Source: Aurelia coerulea
Lineage: Eukaryota > Cnidaria > Scyphozoa > Semaeostomeae > Ulmaridae
DNA length: 64,000 nt
Direction: 5' to 3'
Assembly (NCBI GenBank): GCA_039566865.1
Contig: CM076948.1
Location: 14,643,001 to 14,707,000, forward strand
Shown: piece after piece, positions 34,223 through 46,701 of the stretch
Position numbering within the stretch: the stretch's first letter is position 1
Layout of the letters: each line of letters begins with the position of its first letter
Translations under genes and position numbers: made by a program
The notes under the pieces: generated by a model
Database searches by the model: none
Seen by the model: the letters and a program-made list of their open reading frames with translations, nothing else
Told to the model about the DNA's origin: nothing

Positions 34223-34490
34223 ATTTCATTCAAACGTTTGAAGCATTTCATTCAAACGTTTGAAGCATTTCATTCAAACGTTTGAAGCATTTCATTCAAA
34301 CGTTTGAACCATTTCCTTCAAACGTTTGAAGCATTTCATGCAAACGTTTGAACCATTTCATTCAAACGTTTAAACCATTTCATTCAAACGTTTGAACTAT
34401 TTCATTCAAACGTTTGAAGCATTTCGCTTAAACGTTTGAACCATTTCATTCAAACGTTTGAAGCATTTCATTCAAACGTTTGAACCACCA
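34223..34490. repeat. 22-bp palindromic minisatellite, ~12 units
   Basis: Units CATTTCATTCAAACGTTTGAAG/C repeat tandemly. Each contains the 14-bp palindrome TTCAAACGTTTGAA. The same minisatellite, inverted, is at 53755-53865. It lies 60-330 bp upstream of the HECT gene start, so it may be promoter-proximal or a transposon subterminal repeat. Confidence 0.95.
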
Positions 34491-34552
34491 AAGCCCTCGA
34501 CCCATTCCCCCTACACAGGACCTCGTGCATATCATCGAGTCTCTTTGCCAAA

Positions 34553-37500
34553 ATGGCCGGTTTGAGTCGAGCGGCAGAAATGTTAAGAGATGTGTCTAAG
34601 CTTCTAGAAGAGGAAGCAAATTCACTGCAACATCAAAGTACTGCACCCTCAACAGCTGCTACCTCGTCAAGGCCGCCATCAAGCACGCCTGGGCCTAGCA
34701 GCACAATAGCAAGCACATCAGAGCGTGCTCAGAATATGATGCGCACGAGTGCGTCAAGTGGCCTTTTTAGACGCCTTGGCAGAGCCGAAAGAAGCCGATC
34801 ATTATCGCCATATGCTCAAGGAGAGAGACTAAGAGGTGGCAGCAACAGCAGCAGGGCAAGAAGGACAAGCAGCAATGCTACGAAGAAACCAATCGAGTAT
34901 GCATTACTGCGCTATGAAAATGCAACTTCCGATGGGGAGGAGGCTTCTTTAAAATGGGACTCTGTCATTTCTGATGGCATGATCATGTTGAATGAACGTG
35001 ACAGTGAGAAGAATACCAGGAGAGCTTTACAGGAATCTATTGCTCAAAAATTCCCATTAGCAGGTCAAAATGACTTTGATTTTGTGAAAGTTAAACGAAG
35101 AAACATTTCTGTCCTTCACTTGGGATCAGACATGGAATATGATTACCCAGTAGTAAAAAAAATGGCTGGGCAAGGTTTGCTCTACATAAGGATAAATGAG
35201 AATTCTGGATTCTGCTATCAAAATAGACAGAGTAATGATGATGACAGCATTTTGATGAAATCATGTTTTGATGAAGAAGAAAGTAATGGGGATATTCAGA
35301 ATCAACAACCAGAAGTAGATGCAACCCTCCTGAGTTCACATGATGAAGTTGCTGTTATTGATGCAGACACTGGTGGAGAACAACAAGTGACAAGTATCAA
35401 TAGTAGCCCAGATATTGAAGCCTTAATCAATAAAATCAATGACAGAGGACTTTCAGACCCAGTTGAAATTTTAAGGCTAGCACAAATGGAGCTAGTAAAA
35501 GGCAGACCACTAGAGATGACTGCCCAGAATGATGTCATTGAAGGTGATACAAATTACATCTCAGTTGACCGGGACAACATTCTGCTTTCAACATTCGCGG
35601 AGCTGAGCTCAATTGATGATCTCATTTGAAGTTGACTTTATGGCTGAGATGGCGCAAGACTTAGGAGGACCACGGAAAGAGTGGATAAGATTAATGATTA
35701 ATGCGATGAAAGAGAAATATTTTGACAAGGGACTGCGAGAGCTCTTGTATAAGGATTATGAATATGTTGGTACAATGATTGGAATTGCACTCCTCCAGAA
35801 TGGGCAACTGCCATCCTTCATTTCCAACTCTGTCATTGAGCAGCTCCTTGTTGATACTGATGAAAAGTGTTCTGTTGAGTTACAGAAAGGCCTCAGCAAT
35901 CTGGGTCTCCTACAGTTATTCAAGAGTTTTCCTGTGTTACTACATCTGCTGAGACCTAATGAAGTTGCCTTGTCTGCGAAGACACTATTGAAGCTACTGA
36001 AACCAGAATTCAGTGAAGAAGGTTCTTCTGCAATATCAAGAGAGAAGCAGGTTTATGGTATGTTCGTGAAATATGTCAGGGATGTGGCCAGTGGCAGAAG
36101 AAACCATGTGACGCTTGGCAGAATTCTGGCATTTTGTACTGGAGCTACTGACGAGCCAGTCCTTGAGTTTTATGAACACCCCAGTATACATTTTGAACCA
36201 GGCAATATTACACAGGTTTGTTGAAAAGTTACTGAGCACATATCTTTTATAGGAAACTAAGAATTTGGGCCAGGACTGACAGTTTCTTAAAATTATCAGA
36301 TTTTGAGTACTCAGAGTTTCTTACAAGTTTCTTACGAGTTTCTTAGAGGTTCCATGACAATCTACAATCACTACCGCCCTCCTGAACATTTCAAAGCAAT
36401 ATTTGTTCAGCATTTCCAATGTTTAGACGATACTCAAATACCTTACAAGTAATATGGTACAGGAAACAAATGAAAGTAAAGTGAACATATGTGAAAGATT
36501 TCCTTTATGAAAATAAATAGCTTCTCAACTTATATTTTCCCAGTACATAGTTTCTTAATTTTTTTGTGATCTGAGAGTTGACTTTCTTATGGGCAGTTTC
36601 TTATAAAAAATACAGTAATTGTAATAGGCTTTGTACACTTTGACACTTAACAAGAATTCTTAAGGATTCTTCTTTAGAAATTTTATGAATTCTTGAAAGG
36701 TTTGAAAGACTGAAAATTGTTAAACAAGAATTCTTATGAAGTTGAAATCTAATTCTTTTTGCATCAATGGAACAAGTACCCAAAGTTAGGAGAAAGAACT
36801 CCATAGCAGAAGGCAATGAAACAAAATTTGTGTCAAACATATGAAGGGAAACATATGGATCATATGACTTAAATTACGTTACATATAATTGATAAACCCA
36901 ATGTACCCTCTGTATATTATGTTTTAAGTGTGTATAATGTATTGTACTAGCTGTTAATTGAATTAAGTGAGTGCAGCTCAGAAGAGTAGGTAGTATAAGA
37001 CTAGTTATGTGCCCCCATAGGGGCAGTTTTGCACGGGAAGTTTCGAGTTTGAGAACAATCCAACTGTTTGCATATCTCAAGACAGCTTAGCATGACTCAA
37101 ACTCCAGTACAAGTTAATATGATATCACTCTCAGTTCAAATGTTAAATCTTGTGCTCCGACCATGCATGCAGCAACATTTTTGTTTACCTGCTCTGCATC
37201 CCATATATTTAGCTCCTGTTCAAAGTTCAAATGTTCATGCGTGGCTAAGTGGCTACATCTAATGTTTTGCTTTGATCCTAAATGTAGCCATGAAGCTACA
37301 ACAGATTTGATTGGTTCACAGAAGTTCATATTGTCTTTGATAGGGTGAAATAACAATAGAAAATTGTAGCCTACACATTACGGATTCAATTTATGAAGTT
37401 TGATTATGCAAGTGCAGTGAGGCATGCAGAAGTATCCTTGCATTCCTTTGCCAATCAAAACAATGGCGAGTCTGTCGTTCAAGATTCGAGCATTGTTTAA

Positions 37501-38036
37501 TGGCAATTACAACCACCTGATTGAATTTGATTGTAGAGTCATAATTGTTTTGATTGCCAAAACGACGCTGCAGGTATAAATACCTTTCCAATGACGCACT
37601 GCAATTGTTGTGTTTTATCCCATCACAAACAGCTCCTCGGAAAGTCTGTGGAGTCTTATTTGAGAACCAATACATTTCCAATGAAACACGTAGGCCTCCC
37701 AGTATATGAAATCCCTTTCTTCCTGTCAGTTCCTGTCAGTTCCTGTCAACCTGTAGTTTCAGCCAGCTTTCCTACCGAAAGCGAAAGTGCAGACGTGTCG
37801 TCATTGTTGTTATCAATCACAAAAAGCTCCTCCGTCACAGTCGCAATGGAAGCTAGGTTGACAAAAGATGCCACATAGTCCGTCCGCCCGCCCGCCCATC
37901 CACATTTTGTAATTTGACTGATCTATATGACAGCTACGCATGCGCTATCGCGACTGCTGTGCTGCAAAAAGTTCCTTTTTGATTACAAAGTCCACTTTGT
38001 AATCTAAGAAGGGGCTTCGATGTCAGTCAGGAAGGA

Positions 38037-38067
<31 letters not shown>

Positions 38068-41000
38068 AACCCACTTCCGTGACGCTCGTTAAAGCAATTG
38101 ATTAACGTTTTATCTCTGCTAATTGGCACTGAAATAAAGAAAGCGCACAGAAAGCGCATACAAGACAGAAGTTTCCCGCGATCCTATAGCAACATTTGAC
38201 GTCGGCTTATTTCATGTTAGACAGATTTGACACCATAAGATGGATAAATTACCAGGATGTTTACCCTGGCACAACAACAAATTTACGCAGAATAGGCACG
38301 TTCTTGACTTCATTAGCAGCTTAATTATGTTAAAACAATCGATTTCTAGAACGAACGCATCATTAGCCACTTATTGCTAGTGATGGTACTCATTATGCAA
38401 ATAAGTCAACTGAAGGTGAAGGTGAAGGTGAAGTTGCGTTTTTTCAGCGCCAAGCGCTGGGATCGCAGAAATAGAGCAGACCTAATCGAGTCCGCGACCC
38501 CTGTCATGACGCTCAAGTGATGGGGTCCTACCGGGTATCGAACCCACTCCGTCTACTGTTCTGGCTGCAAAGTCAGAGGATTACACCACTGCGCCACAAC
38601 ACCAACTGTAGAGGATGATGTAACCGGCGGCCTGCACAGAGGCTAGCATTCGCAGTATCACCGCAGGTAGAAGGACCACGCTCCTACGCAGCTACAGATG
38701 CCAACGTCAAAGGTGAAGCTGACATGAAAGGTACAGAATCCCAGCAAACAATGGTGCCATTGACTGGGGGAAGGCACGTGACCACACTGAACCAAAACGT
38801 CTTTATGACTCTGCACAAAGGTTATCTTGGTGACTGCTTGTCTAAAATTAGATTCCCGCGAATAACAACAATTGAAACGTTCTGCAGCCAGCAACCTCGT
38901 CCCCAGGGGCTTTTGTCATATTGGGACGGAGACCTCCGTCCCAATATGACAAAAAGTCCTGGGGACGAGGTTGGTTCTGGAGGGTTCTGCATACGTAATT
39001 TTGCGTTATTGTAAATCTTACATGACATCTAATTTGAGACGGATGCACCAATAGTTTCATGCACGAACTAAGCAAACTAGGGGTAATGTAGCAGCCGAAA
39101 TAATCAAATTCCAAAGTTTGTAAAATCAGCATTTTTATTAGGTATTCTTTGATGCTACGATTTGCTAAAATAAAACGAAAACAAATTAAACCCAAACAAA
39201 CAGACATGTAACAAAACAGACAAAACAGAACGAAACTAATACTATAAACGAAGCTTTGTAAAGCGATGAAAATAACCCGATAATACTACTTACTGGAATA
39301 CATTAGTGTCCATTAGATCAGCGTTCAAAAAAATAGCGTTCCTTACGCGATGTCCATAAACAACCATCAAAATAAACAAGCTCAAGTCCCCTCGACCACG
39401 CTTCGCTTCGCCGCGCCTAATTCTACAAAAGAATATAAATGAATACACGAATACACAAAAGGCTCTTTCAAAAGACGGACGTAGCACAAAAGACTATACA
39501 ATACAGGAAACGATCCAATCCGTACAAACAAGTTACGCAATATCACGGGTCACAGGACACAGTTACATAATTGAATTAAAAACAATTTTTTGTCATTTTC
39601 ATCTTCCTCCCTTCAAGATATATAATATCTTGATTCTTCTTCAGTCAATCTCTTCTGATCAGCAATAATGTTACACTCCGCACAAATCCATTACGATCAA
39701 CATTTGCAGCTATAACTTTCCCCATTGGCCAATCATTTCTGTCACTACTTTCTTTCAATAAAACCACATCTCCAACCTGAAAGTTCCTTCTGGGTTCTGT
39801 CCATTTTTGCCTTGGTTGCAACAACATCAGATACTCCTTTTTCCACCTCGACCAAAATTCATTCAAAAGGTGTTGCACTCTTCTCCATCTTCTTCGGCAA
39901 TATAAGTCAGCTTTCTGGAACACACCTGGAGGTGGCATGATAACTTTAGATTTCATCGTCAGCAAATGATTTGGTGTAAGTGGTCTGACGCTGTGTGGAT
40001 CACTCAGTGTCTCTACTGTGAGAGGACGCGAATTCACTATCGCTTCAGATTCAGTTAGCAATGTTCTCAAAGATTCGTCATCAAGAGCATGTCCATGATT
40101 CTTCAGTAGAGATGACAGTATGGCTCTAACAGAACGGATCTGACGCTCCCAGACTCCTCCCATGTGACTTGCTGCAGGGACGTTCCTTTTCCATAAAATC
40201 CAATCAGTGTTCTGACTGTGGGCAAAGCGACCAATCTTACTATGGTCCATTTTCTCAAACTCTTTCTGAAGCTCATTGACTGTACCAACGAAATTAGTGC
40301 CATTGTCCGAGTAGATTTGACGTACACTGCCTCTTCTTGCCATAAATCTGCGTAAAGCTTGAATAAAAGAGTCAGTATCCAACGAGTTTGTTGTTTCAAT
40401 ATGAATCGCTCGACTTCCAAAACATGTGAACAAAACTCCATATCGTTTCAATTCCTTTCTTCTTTCTTTGATGACAAATGGACCAAACAAATCAACTCCA
40501 CAGTATGTGAAAGGTGGTGCTTCCTTTACTCGCTCCTCGGGAAGATCTGCCATCTTCTGCTCACCTGACTTTCCTCGGAGAAAGCGGCATCTAACACATC
40601 TTGAAATGAATTGTCGAACCCTAGAGTTCACATTGATTATCCAATATCCAATTGACCGAATTTCATTCAGCGTCATCCCTCTTCCTGCATGCTGTGTTGT
40701 TCGATGACACCAGTCAATTACTAATTCAGTAACTCTCCCTTTCTTTGGCAGTAAGATGGGGTGCTTGCATTCTTCGTCAAAAGGAGACTTCTTCATTCTT
40801 CCACCTACTCTGACAATTCCATTTTCATCAAGAAAAGGATCCAATTTGAACAAAGAGCTCGATTTCTTGAGATTTCTTCTTTTAACACGTGAGATTTCAC
40901 CATTCATTGGAAGTTTCTTTAATTCTTTCAGCTCGACTTTAAATGCTGCCTCTTGTGCTAATCTGATGATCTTATTTTCTGCTGTCTGTACATCCTCGAC

Positions 41001-44000
41001 AGTGAGCAGTGCGTCTTCATTATTGAACTTTGTTAAAACAACCTTCTCTTCTCTATTCTTTATCTTTCTTTTACAATTTGAAATGAATCTAAGCAGAAGG
41101 GCAACAACTCGCTTCATGCGTACCCAATCAGAATATCGATTCTCTAGATCAATTAGGAGACTGTCATTCTTGGCAACTGCAGTGCTATTTACTTTGACAA
41201 TCTTCCTTAACTCTGGATCGTCTCCCTTTGGCAAAGGTATTGCCTTTTCTCTTGGCCATTCGTTCTCTGATTTCCACAAAAATTCTGGTCCTCTGAACCA
41301 ACGTGAATTCTTTGCATTGTTACTTGCACGAATGCCATGGGATGCATCATCAGCTGGATTTTGCTTCGTGTCAACATACCTCCATTCTTCTATTTCTGAA
41401 TGATCTCTGATTATTTGAACCCGGTTTGCGACAAATGTCCTGAATCTCCTTGTTTCATTTGCAATGTAACCAAGTACAATCTGGCTATCTGTCCAAAATG
41501 TCTGTTTCAGATCTTCCATGTCAAGTTCTCTTCTCAGCATAGCGCCAACTTTTACGGATACTGATGCGGCTGTAAGTTCCAGTCTTGGAATCGTCGTTTG
41601 CTTCAATGGTGGAACACGAGATTTACCCATGACCAAAGAACAGTTGATATTTCCTTTGACATCAATAAGACGTAAATAGCTTGCCTGACCATAACCTTCT
41701 TGCGATGCATCTGAAAAATTATGAAGTGTTGCTGAGACGACCTCACCGAAATGCTTTGGCTTGTAGCAGCGTTCCACCTCTATTTCTTCAAGGAGAGGAA
41801 GCTCCTGCCTCCATTTTAACCACATGTTTTTCTGCTCTTCTGATAAGTCATCATCCCACTCCTTTTTGTCACTGCAAAGTTCTTGTAGTATTTTCCTCCC
41901 TTGTAACAAAAACGGGGCAGCCAAACCAAGTGGATCATAAATGGAGCTTATAGATGACAATACACCTCTTCTTGTCAACGGTTTATCTCTCAGCTCAATG
42001 CGAAATCCAAGTGTATCGTTCTCTACACACCAATATACACCCAGTGCTCGCTCAGCAGGTAAATTGTCCACAGCTAAATCACATTTCTTTACTTCTTTTG
42101 ATCTTTCTTCTTGTGGAATAGATTCCAACACTTCTTTATCGTTAGAGGCAAACTTTGTGAGATTAAAACCACCCGAAGCACACATCTTACGTATATTTGA
42201 TATCAGTACAATTGAAGATGAGCTGCATTCCTTCGATTTTAACATGTCATCAACATAGAAATTTCTTTTCAAAGTCATTGCAGCTTCACTTCCAAATTCT
42301 TCCTCTGAATCATCCGCTGTTCTCCTGAGTGCGAAATTCGAGCAACTTGGTGATGAAATCCCGCCAAAGAGATGTACACACATTTCATAATCGATAGGCT
42401 CTGCTTCCAGGTTTCCTTCTGGCCACCAAAGAAATCGCAAATAAGACCGCTGATCTTCAGGAACGCGAACTTGATAAAACATAGCTTCAATGTCACCAGT
42501 AAAGGCAATTAACTCTTTCCTGAAGCGAAGAAGCACTCCCACCAACTGATTCGTCAGATCCGGACCTTGTAGGAGCTCTTTATTCAAACAAGTTCCTTTG
42601 TATTGCGTGCTGCAGTCGAATACGACTCTAATCTTCTCTGGTTTCTTTGGGTGATATACTCCGTGATGAGGAATGTACCACTGCTTTCCAGGAATATCAC
42701 AATTCTCTTCTACTTTCTTTGCATATCCTTTACTAATGATATCATTCATAAACTTGACGTAATCACTGTAAAACTTGGGATCTTTCTGTAACCTTCTTTT
42801 TGTCCACACTGCTCTTTTCATTGCTTGTTCTTTGTTATTTGGCATGAAAACATTTGGGTTACGAAATGGCAATGGTAGCACATAATGACCATGTGCTTTG
42901 ATACTCTGTTCTTTCATCATTTTTAAGAATTTCTTGTCTTCTTGTGAAAGGTCTAATTTGCCATCATCGAGCTTGGTTTCACTGAAATCCGTATGATACA
43001 TCTTTTTTAACAGTTCATTCGTTGTGACATCCTTTACTGTATCTTCTACAACAAAATGATGGTCAGCAATCTTTGCGGAACCAGCATCAGTGACTGTGAT
43101 TCGATTGCATCTAACTGCTTTTCCATTCTCAGCGCATTTAATGATTGGGCCTGAAATGCACCAGCCAAGGCAGGATCTGAAAGCGTAAGGGCCACCATCT
43201 TGACTAGGAATTATTTCATGTGGTTCTAACGCTAATGGGCAATTTGCACCAATCAACAAACCAATAGGAATTTCAGAATCTTCTTTGTGCACATCTTTCG
43301 TGATTTCTCTCAGGTGGGGCCAATGACGTAATTTATCGGGTGTTGGTATATCATCTCTTTGAATCGGAAGTCCTCTTCTGCTGTAGGTTTTTGGCAATGA
43401 GATCGTCTCTCTGTCTGCAGGGCCCAAACCAGACACAGTCAAATTATCGAGACAAACTGATCCTTCTGTATCTTCACCAGTCATGGTCTTCACAGTTACT
43501 GTGGTCTTCACGCCTTTCACCTTCAATGCATCTAATATATCCTCGTGTATGAAAGTTCCCTGACTGCAATTGTCAAGCATAGCATATACTACCAATTCTT
43601 GGTTCCCACCTTTGACACCAAGTTTCACTGGGATCACCGATAAACTTATGACTTGAGCATCGAGAAAAGTTAAATTACAGACCACATCATCTCGTTTTGT
43701 TTCATTACTCTCAGATCTCTTTGCAAATTTAAATCCATGTAAACCAGTTGGATGAGATCCAGCACAAATATTACACGTTCTTCGTTGATTGCAACTCTTC
43801 GACACATGGGTTGGGGATGTAGGCTTATAGCATGCATAGCATAATCTTTTCACATAAAGAAACTTGCTTCTTTCTTTCACATCAAGCTTTAGATAATCTG
43901 AGCATCTGTCCAAATCATGCAATCCTTCACATGATGGGCAACTTGATTTAGATTCATAAACTCTATTCGTCTCTGCTGAGGACATCTCTGTACTGTAAAC

Positions 44001-46670
44001 ACTCATCTTCGTATCTTTTGGCATTTCTCTTCTAAATCTGTCTTTGAAGGGGCTTTGTACTTCGGACAAAGCTTCTCTTGAATACAATGGGTCATTGACC
44101 AGCCTCATTTCTTCTTCGATTAGGCTAACAAAGTCTGAGAATACAGCTGCTCTCAATTCGTCTCTTTTGATACCAAAAGCTTTTCGATTCCATCTTTCTT
44201 GTAGATTACCAGGAAGTTTTGACTGGAGAACTTGCAGAATTTCTGGTGTGTTTAATACTTGTAAATTGGGGCCAGATTTCATACTGCTTTGGCATTTAAC
44301 CAGAAATCTATAGAAAGTTCTAAATGCCAGTGCATCAGCATATTTGATTTGTGGCCATCTCCGTAGCTCCTGCATGTACGCAGCAGAAACTCTATACGAA
44401 TCCCCATATTCCTTTGTTAATAATGCTTTTGCTTCCTTATAACAAATACTTGGCGGCAACTGAATACAATGTCTGATTAGTTCTTTCGCTTCACCTGACG
44501 TATACTTGATTAATCTGGTCAGTCTTCCCATTGGATCCACAATTTTCTTCTCAACAACCTCACGAAATGTTGCCATAAAGTATTGATATTCCATGGGATC
44601 CCCACTAAAAACATCAATGTCCACATTCGGAGCATTTTGCTGGTTGAATAACGCATACAGTGCAGCATGTAGAGTGCTTTCATCAGTGCTCACTGTGTCT
44701 TCTCTTGGCCCATTGATAGATTTTACCCTTACATTTGGTTGTTGAGGCAATCGTGCTCTAGCTTGTTGAGAAATCTCTTCTTTACGCATCTTGGGAATAC
44801 AAGGTTCTGAACGTTGATCAGGTCTTCCAATATCAAAAGAAACTGCATGTTGTGGTTGTTGTTGTTGAGACAAATTTCCAAGGTGCACTCGAGGGGGCTC
44901 GATTCTTTCTCTCTGCAGAAGACGAGGATAATTGGTGCCATCTCTCTTTTGGGTAATCCAGTCTTTGACATATGAATGCGGAACCTTTTCCTTCTGCTGA
45001 AATATAATATTTTGATCTGGCAAATCTTCTGTAACCGATTTCTTACAGCTGACAGAATCCTCAAACTCCTCAAAAACCTTGACTCTAGCTTCTGCTTTTG
45101 CTATTTCTTGCTTCATGCGAACCTTTTCAGAGGCAATTTCTGCAGCTCTCCTTTCTTCCAGAAATTCTGATTCTGCAAGTAACTCTGCTAAACGTGCCTT
45201 TTCTTCAGTTGCACGTTCACGAACTGACGAACCAGACTTTCGCGACGACCCTCTTGAGCTCTTTGAACTTGATGACATAACGCTGTTATTATCTTCTAAA
45301 TTCTTAGCTTGAGACAAATAATTATGAATATCTGTTTTAAAATCCACGACCTCCTTATCAACTTTTTCAAACCATCGGGTTTCAATATCATGTTGATCGC
45401 AGTTGTCCACTAACCCAATATAATTTTCTTGAACAGCCATCAAATTGCAAAATATCTCATCTAATTTCGACAATTCACATCGAATAACCTCTATCCTGAC
45501 ACTCGAATTTAATGATGACGTAATCAATTTCATCTGCTTCTGTAAGTTACGATATAAAAATTTTCGATTTCCAAATTGAAGGTCGCGGGCATACGACTTC
45601 CCTTTCTCCGTTAATGATACAACGCGTTTGGGTCTGTCACCCCCAATACCAAACAAATTCGGAGCCTCCATATTGCTTTGAAATTCATCGCGAATATCCG
45701 TGACCGTATCTTTATCCAAATCTCTGTTTGTGCTCAATTCCGTACTGTTTCTTACCAATCCTTCAAAGGGCTCAACAAATTTATCCGAGGAATTCTCCTC
45801 CATAATCAAACTGAATACGCTGAAGTGACTTGTATTCCACTAAATGTAGCAGCCGAAATAATCAAATTCCAAAGTTTGTAAAATCAGCATTTTTATTAGG
45901 TATTCTTTGATGCTACGATTTGCTAAAATAAAACGAAAACAAATTAAACCCAAACAAACAGACATGTAACAAAACAGACAAAACAGAACGAAACTAATAC
46001 TATAAACGAAGCTTTGTAAAGCGATGAAAATAACCCGATAATACTACTTACTGGAATACATTAGTGTCCATTAGATCAGCGTTCAAAAAAATAGCGTTCC
46101 TTACGCGATGTCCATAAACAACCATCAAAATAAACAAGCTCAAGTCCCCTCGACCACGCTTCGCTTCGCCGCGCCTAATTCTACAAAAGAATATAAATGA
46201 ATACACGAATACACAAAAGGCTCTTTCAAAAGACGGACGTAGCACAAAAGACTATACAATACAGGAAACGATCCAATCCGTACAAACAAGTTACGCAATA
46301 TCACGGGTCACAGGACACAGTTACATAATTGAATTAAAAACAATTTTTTGTCATTTTCAGGTAATAACTTTTGATTTTTTGCGTATCATGCTCGTTTGAC
46401 ATAAAGATCAAAATATTGCTTTTCAGGCGATTCTTGTCCTTATGCCCGGGGCTTGACGTTCTATTGAAGGTGAATTTAGCAGCAACACTCATCTCTCTGA
46501 CTTTAGCTAAAACAGCATCAACGATCATTTGGGGTTATGAAGAAATCAACATTCAGATATTCTTATGCTTGCTTAGCTCATGACAGACTTTGTAATCATC
46601 CAAAAGGATCTTATGTTTGATTACAAAGTCCATTTTGTAATCTAAGAAGGGTCTTCGATGTCAGTCAGTC

Positions 46671-46701
<31 letters not shown>

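Larger units (their letters stand above)
39087..46359 (-). mobile_element. Complete BEL/Pao LTR retrotransposon
   Basis: Two 515-bp LTRs (39087-39601 and 45845-46359) begin and end TG...CA on the minus strand, and I saw no difference between them by eye. The target duplication GGTAA is at 39082-39086 and 46360-46364, and the unoccupied site is visible in tandem units 2 and 3 (near 47410 and 48960). A polypurine tract GAAGGGAGGAAGA (39602-39614, minus strand) lies next to the 3' LTR. The primer-binding site would lie just inside 45844 (TGGAATACAAG..., minus strand), a weak candidate. One uninterrupted gag-pol frame fills the interior. The insertion is probably recent and potentially mobile. 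No env-like frame is present. Confidence 0.95.

Noticed and set aside
39290..39487. 65-residue open frame inside the LTR (also at 46048)
   Set aside because: It lies in the LTR and has no motif; duplicated only because the LTR is.
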